This document shows, one piece after another, positions 30,170 to 46,239 of a stretch of DNA of 64,000 nucleotides. The DNA comes from Eulemur rufifrons (taxonomy: Eukaryota; Chordata; Mammalia; Primates; Lemuridae), in assembly GCF_041146395.1 (NCBI RefSeq), contig NC_091008.1:6833501-6897500 (forward strand), in the 5' to 3' direction. The translations under genes were made by a program, and so were the position numbers. Numbering within the stretch: the first letter of the stretch is position 1; each line of letters opens with the position of its first letter. The notes beneath the pieces were generated by a model that had not been told where the DNA came from, ran no database searches, and saw nothing but the letters and a program-made list of their open reading frames with translations.

Positions 30170-30575
30170 CCTGGCTCCTTTCTGATCAAATGCAAACTTC
30201 TGGGAGCAGCATTTACAAGCCACCCCACCAAAATACACAGTGCTGTCCAAACATGCCATTCATTTCCACGCCTCCCACCTTGGCTCTCTTTCCTGCTAAT
30301 TAACCTGCCCAACTGCCCCTCTTCCTGCAAAGCTCAGCATAAATCTCACCGTCTCTGCAGAAACCTTCGTGCCCCGGGCAGAATCAGACTCTCCTCCCTT
30401 GTACCCCAACAGCTCAAGTTTGCACGCCTCTAGTCACACACGCTTTCACACACGTGTGTCTGTCCCTCTGCTAGTCTCTGAGGTCCTGGAGGGCATCAGT
30501 CTCATCCAGGTGGCACTTCTAGGGCTTGACCCGGTGACAGGCACTCGGTAAGTGTTTACCGAGTGAACGCAAAGA
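30170..30575 (+). repeat. L2 LINE 3' fragment
   Basis: Diverged L2 3' end: 'cctgcaaagctcagcataaatctcaccgtctctgcagaaaccttcgtg' then 'ctctgaggtcctggagggcatcag' and 'gtgacaggcactcggtaagtgtttaccgagtgaac'. Confidence 0.65.
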
Positions 30576-30670
30576 GCCCGTCAGAAACACGTGTAACTTT
30601 GTCAACGCTTCTCCTCAAAGGACACAAGCGGGACAGCTGACAAATCCACTTTAAAAAATAATCGATTCAC

Positions 30671-30985
30671 GGTGGCTCACACCTGTCATCCCAGCACTCT
30701 GGGAGGCCGAGGCGGGAGGATGGCTCGAGGTCAGGAGTTCGAGACCAGCCTGAGCAAGACCCTGTCTCTACTAAAAATAGAAAGAAATGATCTGGACAAC
30801 TAAAAACATATAGAAAAATTAGCTGGGCATGGTGGTGCATGCCTGTAGTCCCAGCTACTCGGGAGGCTGAGACAGGAGGATCCCTTGAGCTCAGGAGTTG
30901 GAGGTTGCTGTGAGCTAGGCTGACACCACGGCACTCACTCTAGCCCAGGCAACAGAGCGAGACTCTGTCTCAAAAAAAAAAAAAT
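30671..30985 (+). mobile_element. Alu SINE, slightly 5'-truncated (NPNT intron, antisense)
   Basis: Begins GGTGGCTCAC, lacking the first 8-9 bases of the Alu start, but bounded by a perfect 14-bp duplication AATAATCGATTCAC at 30657-30670 and 30986-30999. Confidence 0.96.
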
Positions 30986-30999
30986 AATAATCGATTCAC

Positions 31000-33900
31000 T
31001 TCAATCATTTATTTAGTCATTCAATGTATGTTCGATTGCCAAACAAATGCCCAGCACTGTGGTGGGCGCCCCGAAGACACAGGGGGGACCAAGGAGGGCT
31101 TCGATCTTATGCGACTTGAATTCTAACAGGAGAAGCAGAAGTTCAACGTGGAGATAAAGGAGCATCATGATTCTAAATTTTGATAAGGGCTAGAAAGGAA
31201 GACACCGTGGAGAGGAACCGGGTTGGGGAGAACGTGTGGGAATGTGGATGGTGATGAGGGACATTCTTGGCCAAAGGCCAGGGAATACTCCCTTCTCTTT
31301 GCCAGAACTTCAATTAATTAGCTCTATTTTTATAAGGCAGGGAGGAGAAGATGTCGAATACCACGAGACAGACATCAGTCAAAGAGGTTCTTTTTTCAAT
31401 GATGTTCCTATAATTTTTTAGCAAGAATTTTTTTTAGTTAAGTAAAAATCCCATAATATTTGCACTAATTGTTTTAGCTTAACTACTTCTGAACTTTTTC
31501 CCTTTTTGTTTCAAAAGTGAAAACAGTGAAGCCCTTTTTCCCTCTGACCACACACACTCCTAAGCACCCAGCAGGGCAGGGACGGAGGAGGAGAAGCTCT
31601 GGGGACACACCTGTTCCTGGGACCCTGGGGGTGGGGCAAAGTGCCTCCCTCTAGTATACCCCAGATGACTGACAGCAGTGACATCCAATCACAGCTTTTC
31701 TTTCCTCCTTTGGGGCTCTGAGAAGGGACATGGCTTCTATTATTTACCAGAAATGTTACAAAGCTGCAGACAAGCATGCTTCATTTCTCATGGCATAGAG
31801 AAAGTTCCAGAAGCTCTACAGAACAATCATGCTTTTATTTCCTTCTCTTGTAACTTACACAAATGATCTCTGAAATGGACTGGGCTCACCTCCTGCAGTA
31901 GTATATCTGAAAGGCATTATGACAATTTTCAAGTCCCCCAGAGGAAGAACTGTCACATGGAAATAGTTGGAGGGGAGGGTCACAGGACGGTTGCCTGGCC
32001 CCAACCCGGGGAGCCTGTTTCATAAAGGGAGACCAGGGAGACCCGCTTTGAGGGAGCACCCTTTAAACTGGGAGGGGAAGAATATGCAACTTCGCAAGGA
32101 AAAAGCACAGTGTTGGGGTCAGGGAAGAGGGAGGGTTTGAAGCAGCCAGTACAGAGAAAGTGCGAGAAACATTTAGAGAGAGGAGTTCACAGTGGCCGGA
32201 GGGGGTTGAGAAATGGAGAAAGCCACAAGGAATGAGACTGAAGAGAAAGGGAAGGGATGGGATCGTGCATCTGAAAAACAGCGACCCAAAGAACTAGTCG
32301 TCTAACACCTTGCAAAGGGTCAGATGCCCGCCGCTAATATTTCAGCACTTGATTTCCACGAACTATGTCACTTAGCAACAGATAAACAGGCGCACCTTCG
32401 CCGCAACCCACCGGGAAACGCTCCAAGGAATGTACAGACCTGGGATGCTCAGCAGCTATTAGCTCTTGCAGTTTTGTGTGCTCTACTCTGTCACTCTACC
32501 AAATCGCTTAACTAATTCTCCCCCCTGACACACACCAGTAGGGATGACTGGGCGTACCCCACCGAGGCGGCTAGAGAAGGAACACTGGCCACTCCTCGGT
32601 GTATTGTACAGTTTCTGTGAAAACATAAAATGCAGTAAGCCGTGGAGAAAATCATTCCAGCAGTGTTATCTTATCATCTCAGCTATGCACGTGAAAAGCA
32701 AACCAAGGTCAGGTTTGCACGCTAAAACCGCCATTCTGGCTGCAGCCTGCAGAATGGACTAGAGGAAGCCAAGAGGGGGTGTCCTACGGCAGTTACAACT
32801 CAAATGAACATAAAGAATGTTTGTACGCTTCTAGAAAATTCCCCCCCAATTTTTCTATCATTGCTCAATGTTGCACCCACTGAAAAGTATTCCTTGCCTA
32901 TTGCTTCTTGCCACCTTTGGCATGAACTAAAATAAGTACTACAGGCAGGGAAGCAGACAGAAGACAAACACGTTGACCCGGCTGAGGGGAATGACACTTT
33001 TTATAATAGCTGTGGAGCCCTCGAGCTGGTGGAGGAACTAGCCACAAAAACAGACAGGAAACTTCTCATAAGAAATGCTGGCCCAGCTCTTTCTACTAAA
33101 TACATTTTCCCTAGGGATGTGGTGATATTATTATATAACCCGTGTTCATAAATGAGGTTTCCCAAATAGTCAGTTGTGTATTTTTACCCAGAAAACCTTA
33201 AGAGTAAGCAAAGAGAAGTATATGTAAATATTATCATACGCACCTCCCACAGCCACACTTCTTGCAAAAAGAGTAACTGTAGCAAAATGTAAGCATATTA
33301 TTACAGGTCGATTTGCAAATTCTCTTCTGTTCTAAGGGAGCTCCCGTGACGTTATCCAGCCCAGTTCTGGCATTTGTTGTTAGACTGAAACATTAAAGAT
33401 CACACTGTCTTAAATTCTTTCTATACTTAGGGGTTTAGTGCATTGAAGAGAATGGTACGTGTGTAATTATGCTAATATTCTGAAGGCTCTTACTGGTGGC
33501 AAAACCTAGAGATTTTTAGAGACGACAGATTGGAGGGTGGGGACGAGTGACAGGGTCCTATGGGGCAGTCTCTCCCTCTCTCCCTGTCTCTTCCTCCCCT
33601 GCTCTCTCTCCGGATGCAGAACACACGCATTATAGCTTTAAATGACAAGAGAGAAGTAAAAAGACTGAAATTGAATTTCTGAAATTTCTTTAACCACATT
33701 AGAGAAAATTTTTAGATGTCTATTGACTCCTAGTGAAAAGAAAAAGCTTTCTGGGCTCCACGGAAATAAGACTTTGTTTGCCAAAGCTTTCATCCCCTAG
33801 GAAGAATCTACAAAGTTCATAAGGCACCTCTGGGCTGAGAGTAAGAGCAAAACTAGAAAACATTAAATTTCTGGTGAGAGATGGAACATAGACACAGGTA

Positions 33901-34052
33901 CTCAGTAATGAGCCCGATTTCTGTGACACACCTATTTCTCTTTTCTGTATTGTTTGTACCTTTAATAAAGTCTCAGGACAACTCACAGGCACGGCCTACA
34001 GAAATCCCAGGAGAATAGAATATCTAAATGATGTGCTTTTTTCCCCTAAGCA
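31000..34052. other. NPNT intron, mostly unrecognised
   Basis: Near 31010-31140 there is an old repeat-like piece ('caaatgcccagcactgtggtgggcgccccgaagacacag'). Otherwise no exon, RNA or classified repeat. Confidence 0.45.
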
Positions 34053-34066
34053 TGACCATTAGGATT

Positions 34067-35012
<946 letters not shown>

Positions 35013-35734
35013 TGACCATTAGGATTGTGATACAAATTTTCCTCATCCAGAGAGCATTTAACGGGTTTTGTTCTCCTTCCCTCTTTTAAGCCAACGGGAA
35101 CGATGAGAATTAGGCTCCGCCAGGACCGAGCCCTGCACACCAAAATGCAGGTGGTACGTAGACTCTTCAACAAGGACAGTCTGGGCTAAATGCACCTTCT
35201 GGGGAGGAGCAGAAACCCATTTGCTGTAGGGTTAGGGTCAGAGCACTGAGGCCAAAAGAATCTACTTAAAGGAAGCCAGGAAGCTTTTATTTCTGACATT
35301 CATCAGATCTACCATGTAAGTTTCCCATCTGGACAGATCCACCTCTGAAAGAGGCTGTGGTCATTATCTTCACAGTAAAGAAGTTAAGGTGCTACTGTTT
35401 CTATTTGTCAATCACAGTTGTTTAATCTTATACTATAAACACCTAAATGAAAAACACTATTCCAATTATTTGGTGACAAGCAAGGAATATACAAAGTAGC
35501 AAGTTTCTATTTTCATTTTCGCTGCTCGCATAATAGTGCAAACTTGCAAATCAACTTGTTTCAAAAGGATCTAGTTAGTTAAAAAAAATAACGCTAAAAT
35601 TATAGTGGACCATAATAAAAGGCATCAGAAAAATATAAACGCAGAACTAGAACACAAAACAAGGCTGTCTTTGTATGAATTAAGTAGGAAATGCTATCAC
35701 TACCATATAAATGAATCACAACATCATCAATAAT

Positions 35735-35930
35735 ATTAGTAACAACCAATATGTATTAAGTTACAATTATGTACCAAGCTCTATAGTAAGAGTTTTACGG
35801 GCAGCCTCCCATCCAGTTCTCACAATGACCCAAATGAGGAAGACATTATTATTATCCCTGACTTACAGATGAGAAAACAAAGGCATAGGAATTAGGCACA
35901 TGTCTCAAATCATGGAGTGGCTATGAACAC
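35735..35930 (-). repeat. MIR SINE
   Basis: 'tatgtaccaagctctatagtaagagtttta', 'attattattatccctgacttacagatgagaaaacaaaggca' and 'ggcacatgtctcaaatcatggag' follow the MIR consensus over most of its length; MIR core orientation as for 4935-5165. Confidence 0.8.
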
Positions 35931-36769
35931 AATACTTCTAAATATAACTATATAAATAAATGTGCATGTAACTTTGAAAAAAATCTGATTTCTGACTCTG
36001 GTCACATTCACCAAGAATCCAATTTATACTTTCTGGAGAGAACTATTTTTTCTATAGCAGCCACCATAGGATCCAATTAAAATAGAAATCAAAAACCTTG
36101 AAAACTTTCAGAGTACACAGCACCAGATCCTGACCTGTAACCTGTGACAACTCACTCCTTCAAAACACCAGCAGAAATGCAATCTTCGGGGAGGTGACAG
36201 CCACCTGCTCGGGGTCCCCGTGGGCCTTACTGTTTACTGGAAAGCAAACTAGTTTGCAGACCTTTTCACCTGGCACCAGAAACAATCTCGTTACTCATCA
36301 CCACACAGAATCAGAAGAAGAGCCCATGATATTTCCATGACTGAGAACAGCGTGATGGAACTAGCCACAGGCTATAAAATCTGCAGAAAGGAAATGAGGG
36401 CAAAATCCTCAGGGCAAGCGTGCAACAAAGTAGCAATTGGTAAGAAGGAAACAGTTTTCCTCCTACTGCTTGGTCCCTGGAATCTCAACACATTCTCATG
36501 TTCTGTAATAACACAGCAAGCGTGAAGCTGGTTCTCTGACCCGGCCATTCATAAGAGCGCCTGCTACACGTTAATTACGTTATATTCTATAATCTTGCTT
36601 CTGTTAACACCTTTCCTCTTTATTCCATATGACTCAGGTGGACACGTGCCTAGGCATAATGTAACAGTACTTTAAACATCCTACACTTGGATAATTCTGT
36701 CTCCGCCCAGAACTTGGTTCTGCTAGGTTGGAGCTGCCGTCATGGTTTAGAGATCTCTGCCACCCACGG

Positions 36770-39528
<2,759 letters not shown>

Positions 39529-39541
39529 AGAAGTTATTATA

Positions 39542-41576
39542 CCAGGAGCGAAGAAAATATGCAGCGTAGAAATAAACGCTGTTGAGCTGAAATAGTGCTA
39601 AGGTTCCTTTGTGTTTTCACAGTGAAGAGACAGCAGTTACTCGTCCTGAGTTAATAACTTCCCTTATTTAGAATGCACGCTACACCGTAAGACAGCAAGT
39701 TAAGAAGCATTTAAAACATTCTCACATGTGCTAAACTTCACCGGCAGCTACTGCTGAAGATGCAATGAGAGAGGAATTTAATTTCTGGCAGGAGTGTCTG
39801 GAGGCAGCAATGCTATCTGGGGCATGCAATGCCCTCGGCACGGGATAAAAGTAATCCCTTCCCCGGGCAGGTCTTTAAGATCCACACTCTGCTTTGAATG
39901 CTCTCAAGCATCCCCAAAACTCCATATTGCCTCAATTTTATCTTGCTAAAGTTTATTGGTGAACTGCAATGCTATTTTTAATTCGTATGTATGTTGGTAC
40001 GGAGAGGAATAATGGTAAGAAAGACAAACTTTTTAAAAAGAGAAAGTAGTAAGAGGAATACTTAGAAGGATGTGACCTATGTCAGAATGCCTTTTGCCAT
40101 TAAATAGCCAGCTTTTTATGACTTATCTTAAGGCGGCAGAATAATGTGAATACCATATTTACTTAAGTACCCATGAATAAAAATCCCATTGTATGATCCT
40201 AAAGAGATGAAAAAAATAGACAAGGAAGAAAGATAGACAGCTGAAGCAGACAGAGGGAAGGAGGAGAAAATTACAAAAATGTGAATTTCAAGAAATAAAC
40301 AATTATGCGCATATACAATATTTTGAGAGGTACCACCTAATTCCCCTAAAAATTATATTGATCTCCCAGGACATCTATAACGACATCAGAATTAGAGAAT
40401 CTTAATCTCTCTTTAAATGGACGATGACTCAGAAGAAAAAACTTAATTGAGAGTCACATACAAAAAGCAGCTTTGACTTTCTCCTTGAAAAAATTACAAA
40501 TGTCAGCATTCTTTTCGCCTGGTAAAAAATAACAAGAGTTATCCAATGCAAAAGGCAGGAAGTTTAGTTTCATCATGGGAGAATGGGAAAAGAAAAGAAG
40601 GAGCGAACGAACTCAAGGCTAGCTGAGAATAAGCAGAGCAAAACAGGACAAATCGATACACACGAGGAACAGACAACAGTCCTAAGAATGCAAATTTTGG
40701 TCTGGTAACAGTAACAACATTTTCCTTCTTTGAAACTTGCTTCTCTTCCAACATCCTCTGTCTTCATTGGTGGTACCATCTTTTACCCAGTCACCTGCTA
40801 AAAATCTGGGAGTCTTGAACCTAATCTAGCCCCAGGCTAGACACACTGACCAGTTTCCAGCCAATGCAAGGGGTGGCTTCTCTCACCTCTCCCTGACGCC
40901 ACCTTCCAGTTTATTCCATGTGCTATGCTGCTTCCTACTTCCTGTGCTGTTCCTGTTAGCCATGACGGTCCCCTTTTCTCACCACCTTTGCCCCATCTCA
41001 CTCGGGAAGGCCCCCGAATATTCCCCACCCAAAGGCCGATGAGATCCCCCTTCTTGTCACTCACACAGTGTCCTACACCGATCTCTTTTACTAACATGGC
41101 GCCACAGTTACCTTCTGGGCGACTGTCTTTCCCACCAGACTGCGACCTCTTCTGTTCGATCTCTGTAAACCCAATGGCTCCCACAAGGCCGGCCTGACAC
41201 TCTAAAAGCACTCCAGAATGTTCACTGCCTGAGTGAGCCAACACTCACATTGAAAGTAAAATGGTGTGGGGTTACAGGACGTTTCCCATCTCCTCTGAGA
41301 GTTTTCAAGTACACCCAACTGGATCAGGAGAATTCCTACGCTGGACAAGAGCTGTGATCTACCATGTTTCTTTGTGATATTCCTTCCATTTCTACACCTG
41401 TTCTTTCCCACTTGCTCAATGAGACGGGCTCTTTACACGGCTCTTTAGGATATTTGTCAGTAGGGTTAGGAGTCTAATTCTTTTTATGAGTTTGATTCTT
41501 ATTCACGGCACAGCCTGTGGTGGAAATGTCATCATGAAGAGCCTATTAACCACGTGCTAACGTTTACGTCACTTAC
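39542..41576. other. NPNT intron, nothing recognised
   Basis: Intronic DNA up to the linker-exon donor. Open frames at 40837-41411 on both strands have no recognisable domain. Confidence 0.45.
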
Positions 41577-41948
41577 TGAACACATCTCCTCGGGGTTTCT
41601 GCGGATCTGTCTGGATCCTGTTGTCAACCGTGACCCCTCGTGGGGACGTGCTGGTGGCTGGCGCCGCAGTTGTCAGTCTGGTGCTTGGCCTTTCTGGGGT
41701 TGCCGGTGGGGGAGATGTTCTGAGCTCCGTCGGCAGGGGTGGTGTTGGTGGCGGCGTGGGCGATGGGGTTGGCTTTGGGGTGGGACTGCTGGTAATGACA
41801 GGGGGAACATACGGCGTCTTCAGCGGCCACCTGGTACTTCCAGCATCAGGAATCCAATTGTTATGTCCTCCGTCACCCTTTAAAATGGTACCATTTCCCT
41901 TGGGTACATGAACTGGACCCGAAGGTTCAATCATAACTTTTGGGATAT
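41577..41948 (-). CDS. NPNT: NPNT exon: Pro/Thr-rich linker with RGD
   Basis: A 372-nt phase 1-1 exon. The acceptor is TGACTTTTTCAG before 41948 and the donor is GTAAGT after 41577. It encodes IPKVMIEPSGPVHVPKGNG at the start (with an N-G-T glycosylation sequon), a Pro/Thr/Ser-rich middle, and ends DPQKPRGDVF. This is the spacer between the EGF array and the MAM domain. The RGD near its end is the known integrin-recognition tripeptide of nephronectin. From memory of human NPNT, the Pro/Thr stretch (about 41731-41795) is some 8 residues shorter here; the reading frame is kept. The low-complexity middle probably is extended and O-glycosylated (inference). Confidence 0.97.
41584..41592 (-). other. 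NPNT: RGD integrin-binding motif codons
   Basis: CGA GGA GAT on the minus strand encode Arg-Gly-Asp, five residues before the exon end, in the context KP-RGD-VF. RGD of nephronectin is established as the integrin alpha8beta1 recognition site. Confidence 0.95.
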
Positions 41949-42116
41949 CTGAAAAAGTCAAAGACTTAAATTAATGTGTAACCATCTCTCCCTAAACAGC
42001 GAAACATCACACTTTAAAAAAACAGGCACCTGAAAATGTCTCATGCCAACTGGTCTTCCTTTTCACATTTAAAATATTCCCTAGTATAAGTCATGCTGTT
42101 TTCCAAATAACAAATA

Positions 42117-42143
42117 TGTGTGTGTGTGTGTGTGTGTGTGTGT
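42117..42143. repeat. (TG)n microsatellite
   Basis: Uninterrupted TG run in the intron between the linker and EGF-like 5 exons. Confidence 0.95.
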
Positions 42144-43099
42144 ATGATATACCCATATATACTTATACATTCGTAGATACAAATATATTTCTCCTTTGCA
42201 CGCGAGCAAAAATATATTGGTGTTTGCATGATGAATATATATTATTGGAAACACAGAAAAGTTTTAGATATTTAGAGAATGGAAATAGCAGTCAATGAGA
42301 TTTTTTAAAATGCAGAGACATTCTGAGTTTTTTTTTTTAAATATAAGAAATGTATAGAGTCTATGTTGTGTTCCTATGACATAGGTATATTATAAAATCA
42401 TGCTTAGAATTATCTAAAGGCTAAAACTTTTCTTATCTACACTTTACATAAATTCAACTCACAAAAAGGTTTAAATGTTTTATAGTTGGTTTTTGTGCCC
42501 CCTTACTAATTTATACGATTGCGATTTTAAAAAAATATTGCAGAGTTTGCAAAGATCATCTGTGGAATCTTTTTCCTTGATAATCTTCACCAAAAAGAAT
42601 CAATGTTTAATCTTTCTGGAATGATATAGTCCAGACTGGGAATGGCTACACAACCCTTCAAAAACCCTTTAATCCTCATGATTTTATGCCCTGTGGTTTT
42701 CAGTAAATATTTTACTCAGGAAATTTTTAAAAACTGTCTACTGTTTCATGAAATGCATGCTAAATTATGACCTTTGGTTTATAAAACTTTCATCTTGAAG
42801 AATATTTTTTTTCATGTTTCTCTACTGACATAGCTACTACTCCAAATAAACTTACACAAATCTTAAAAGCAAAAGAGTTCTGAATGTAGAGGAAATAAAC
42901 ACGTGAATGATTTTTTAATGGTAGGGTTGGAAAGCATAAAACAGAGGAACAAAAATATAGAATAGTTTTAGATTTATCCCACCATCAAAATCTAATGCTA
43001 CTCACAAATATTTACTTCTGATTCCAATAAAATCAGATTCTCAGGGAGGGCTCAATACTTTCTTTCTGGCTAAAGGGAAGCTACTGAAAGATTTTAGTC
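42144..43099. other. NPNT intron, AT-rich, nothing recognised
   Basis: No gene or classified repeat seen. Confidence 0.5.
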
Positions 43100-43117
43100 C
43101 AGAAAGTCAAATACTTT

Positions 43118-43438
43118 TTTTTTTTTTTTGAGACAGTCTCGCTCTGTCCCCGGGCTAGAGTGCCTGGCGTCAGCCTCTCTCACAGCAACCTCAAACTCCT
43201 GGGCTCAAGCGATCCTCCTGCCTCAGCCTCCCGAGTAGCTGGGACTACAGGCATGCGCCACCATGCCTGGCTAATTTTTTCTATATATTTTTAGCTGTCC
43301 ATATCATTTCATTCTATTATCTAGAGATGGGGGTCTCGCTCTTGCTCAGGCTGGTCTCGAACTCCTGACCTCGAGCGATCCTCCCGCCTCGGCCTCCCAG
43401 AGTGCTGGGATGACAGGCGTGAGCCACCGCGCCCGGCC
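43118..43438 (-). mobile_element. Alu SINE, lemur type, young-looking (NPNT intron, sense)
   Basis: Perfect 18-bp duplication CAGAAAGTCAAATACTTT at 43100-43117 and 43439-43456, the longest intact flank in the window. Small internal deletions ('cgctctgtccccggg', 'ctattatctagag'). Confidence 0.97.
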
Positions 43439-43668
43439 CAGAAAGTCAAATACTTTGAAGATTCCAATATGTCACCGAGCACATAGGTTTTAAAAACACC
43501 TGAGCACGTGATGTTATTGTTTGTGGAAAGCACAGACTCATATTACTAGCATGAAAATTTATACTTCTTGGATCATTAATCCTATTCCTCGTCTTCCCCA
43601 GCAGCGGCCTGTGTGTCAGCCCCGTGTTTGCTGCTGGAGCTCAGGGCGGGGCGCTGACCGTCACTCAC

Positions 43669-43791
43669 ACACGCATCGCAGCCCGTCGCCGTGGTACCCG
43701 TCTTTGCATCTGCACTTGTAGGACCCGAGCACGTTGTGACATCGCGCAAAGCCGCTGCACTGATGCCGGCCCAGCGAGCACTCGTCCACGT
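43669..43791 (-). CDS. NPNT: NPNT exon: EGF-like domain 5 (calcium-binding type)
   Basis: A 123-nt phase 1-1 exon. The acceptor is TCCTGGTGCAG before 43791 and the donor is GTGAGT after 43669. It encodes DVDECSLGRHQCSGFARC, a NVLGSYKCRC core and GYHGDGLRCV, with six cysteines and a calcium-binding signature. The split codon at its 3' edge (T+AT) gives the Tyr before IPKVMIEPSG of the linker exon, confirming the join. The intron on its 3' side (41949-43668) carries a young Alu; the one on its 5' side is only 277 bp. Confidence 0.97.
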
Positions 43792-44068
43792 CTGCACCAG
43801 GAAACAGGGAAAGGGTGGTTTCATTCAGGGCATAAATACGATGACACGGAAAACACATACAGTTGCAAAAATAGTTGTTGTTTTTTTTTTTTTTTTTTTT
43901 TTGGCAACGTCAAGGTCCACGTAAAATCCGTGGGGCTCCAGAACCACTCGTGGTCGTCTGCTGGTTTGCTTAATTTAACGCCAGTGCCCTCCCCTGCCCC
44001 CGACAGCCCGGCCGTGACCGCAGCGAAGAGACCTCCCGGGAACAGAGTAAGAGGCTGGGTGGCGTTAC
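43792..44068 (-). other. NPNT: 277-bp NPNT intron with A22 tract
   Basis: Short GT-AG intron between the EGF-like 4 and 5 exons. On the coding strand it contains 22 consecutive A (43881-43902), with no Alu body attached. Confidence 0.9.
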
Positions 44069-44203
44069 CGTGACATTGGTATTTGCCTCCGATGTACATG
44101 AGGTCGAAGCCTTTGCCACACTTGCAGATGTAGCTCCCGAACGTGTTGACGCACTGCCTGGAGCGGGGACACGAGGCTCTGCCCGTGGCACACTCGTCCA
44201 CGT
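44069..44203 (-). CDS. NPNT: NPNT exon: EGF-like domain 4 (calcium-binding type)
   Basis: A 135-nt phase 1-1 exon encoding [29 protein letters not shown] and a [14 protein letters not shown] end. Six cysteines, D-V-D-E and the N-T-F-G-S-Y segment mark a calcium-binding EGF repeat. The acceptor (GTGTTCCAG) has a purine-interrupted pyrimidine tract, and the donor GTAACG lacks the usual G at +5, so both splice sites look weaker than those of neighbouring exons. An Alu lies about 80 bp upstream in the intron (44284-44613). The downstream intron is only 277 bp and contains a 22-base A tract on the coding strand. The exon itself is intact. Confidence 0.96.
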
Positions 44204-44283
44204 CTGGAACACACGTCGATGGCGTCTCAGGAAGGGCGAGGGCGCGGTCGGACACAGCGGGCTTTTTAATTTAGATTTATTTA

Positions 44284-44613
<330 letters not shown>

Positions 44614-44659
44614 AAGAACCTGTCTACTCTTCACTCACCATCGCTACTGTGCTCCAAGC

Positions 44660-45275
44660 CACCATACGCTGATGTTACAGGAGCGTCCAAACTGGTCTTT
44701 TCCCAGCCGGTTGAACCCCCTCCGACACCTGCCCAACCCAGCTGTCAAAATGATTTCACTAAAACGTAAGACTGGATCATTCCATGCTGGCAACTTTCAG
44801 CTGTTCCTACTGACTTTTAGAGTTAGACCCACGATTCCTCCCCATGTCTTTGCAGGCCCTGCAATGAATAGCCCTCACCTACCTCCTCACCCCGCATATT
44901 CGCTCCTGTACGTGAGCCACGGGGCCTTTCTTTCTAGAAAACCCTCACACAGGTGACCCTCTCTCTCACTGTGGCATCCTGCAATGTTTTCACCTGCTCG
45001 GCTGGTTTTTCACGCGGCCAACGGTCCAGGTCTTACTTAAAGCTTTCTCTGACCATTATTTTCTAAAACAGACCTTTTCTGGTTTTTTTTTCTGTCTTAT
45101 TGATGCATGGTAACACCTAGCACCGGTCTGGAATTTTACCGGGTCCTTGTTTCTTTTCTGCCTCCCCCACTAGAATGTCAGCTTGGTGAGGATCACAGTC
45201 TTGATGGCTGTGTCCATTCCTGTACATCCTAGCACCCGGCACAGGACATCCTCGACAGATACCTGTGAGTTACCA
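44660..45275 (+). repeat. L2 LINE 3' fragment
   Basis: Clear L2 3' end: 'ctgcctcccccactagaatgtcagcttggtgaggatcacag' followed by 'cctagcacccggcacaggacatcctcgacagatacc', preceded by 600 bp of compatible sequence. Confidence 0.8.
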
Positions 45276-45289
45276 AATGCCTGTCACTC

Positions 45290-45465
45290 AGTGCCACCGC
45301 CTGCTAGGACCTGCCTAAGCTCTCTGCACGTGTGATCTGGTCCAAGCCCCACGGTGGTTCTGTGCGGCTTTATTCCCGTTTAAAGATGAAGCGATCCAAG
45401 CTCAAAGAAAGGACGTCTCTTGCCTGAGGTATCTAGTATATGGCAGAGCCGGTTTTATTAATAAA
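45290..45465 (-). repeat. MIR SINE fragment
   Basis: 'gtttaaagatgaagcgatccaagctcaaagaaaggacgtctcttgcctgaggt' and 'atatggcagagccgg' follow MIR. Confidence 0.65.
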
Positions 45466-45875
45466 GCCAAAGCCCAGACTCTCAACCACAATCCTGCACT
45501 GCTGTCCTGCCTCACCAGAAAAACACATAATACCTGCAACACACACAGCCTGGCCCTGCCTACCTGTTCCCACCACCACTCATCGCTGCTCCCTGCCTCT
45601 TACGTTCTAGAAACTCTGAGCTCTTCTTCTTTCCCTGAGCATGTTCTCCCTGGAACCTCGGTGCCTCTGCCCATGGGGTCCCCTCCGCCTGCCCCTCGTT
45701 TTTGGGGAAACAAGGCTGCCAGGGTCCATTCGCAGAGGGGCAACCTCTGCTGAGACATCTGGCACCTCCTCAAGGCCGGCTTAGCCACCTTTTGTGAGCA
45801 CCTGCCTTGCGCCCGTACCCCGCTGGCCTCCCACTCTCCTCCTTCATCCACAGAGGCAGCGACTGCACGACTCAC

Positions 45876-45995
45876 CCACGCAGGTCCTCCCGTCAGGGGC
45901 CAGCTGCAGGCCGGGGGACGGGCAGTGGCACCGCACTTGTCCCTTGACAACGTCACAGCCGTACTGGCAGTTGGCCATGGAGCACGTCAGGGCAC
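45876..45995 (-). CDS. NPNT: NPNT exon: EGF-like domain 3
   Basis: A 120-nt phase 1-1 exon. The acceptor is CTCTCCCCAG before 45995 and the donor is GTGAGT after 45876. Translation starts ALTCSMANCQYGCDVVKGQ and continues through a PSPGLQLAPDGRTCV segment, with six cysteines. It has no D-x-D-E calcium-binding signature. The sequence is very close to the nephronectin third EGF-like repeat as I remember it. It sits in the compact exon cluster at 41.5-47.8 kb. Being a multiple of three with matching phases, it could be skipped without changing frame. Confidence 0.96.
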
Positions 45996-46239
45996 CTGGG
46001 GAGAGAGTGTCGAGCTGAGGCGCACAGGCAGAACACAAAACCTGTAGCTGAAATAATCACGTCTGTCACTCGTGTTGAGACCAGTGACACTGAATCAACA
46101 GTGAAGACAAAGAGGCCTCAATGGTGCAACATTCTAAAGACAGTTGAGAAACGGAGGGAGGGACAGACAGACAGACCCTCCTCCCCGCAGGACGACGAAG
46201 ACATGAACCAGCTCTGTCATCCGCTGGGGAAGACTTTAA

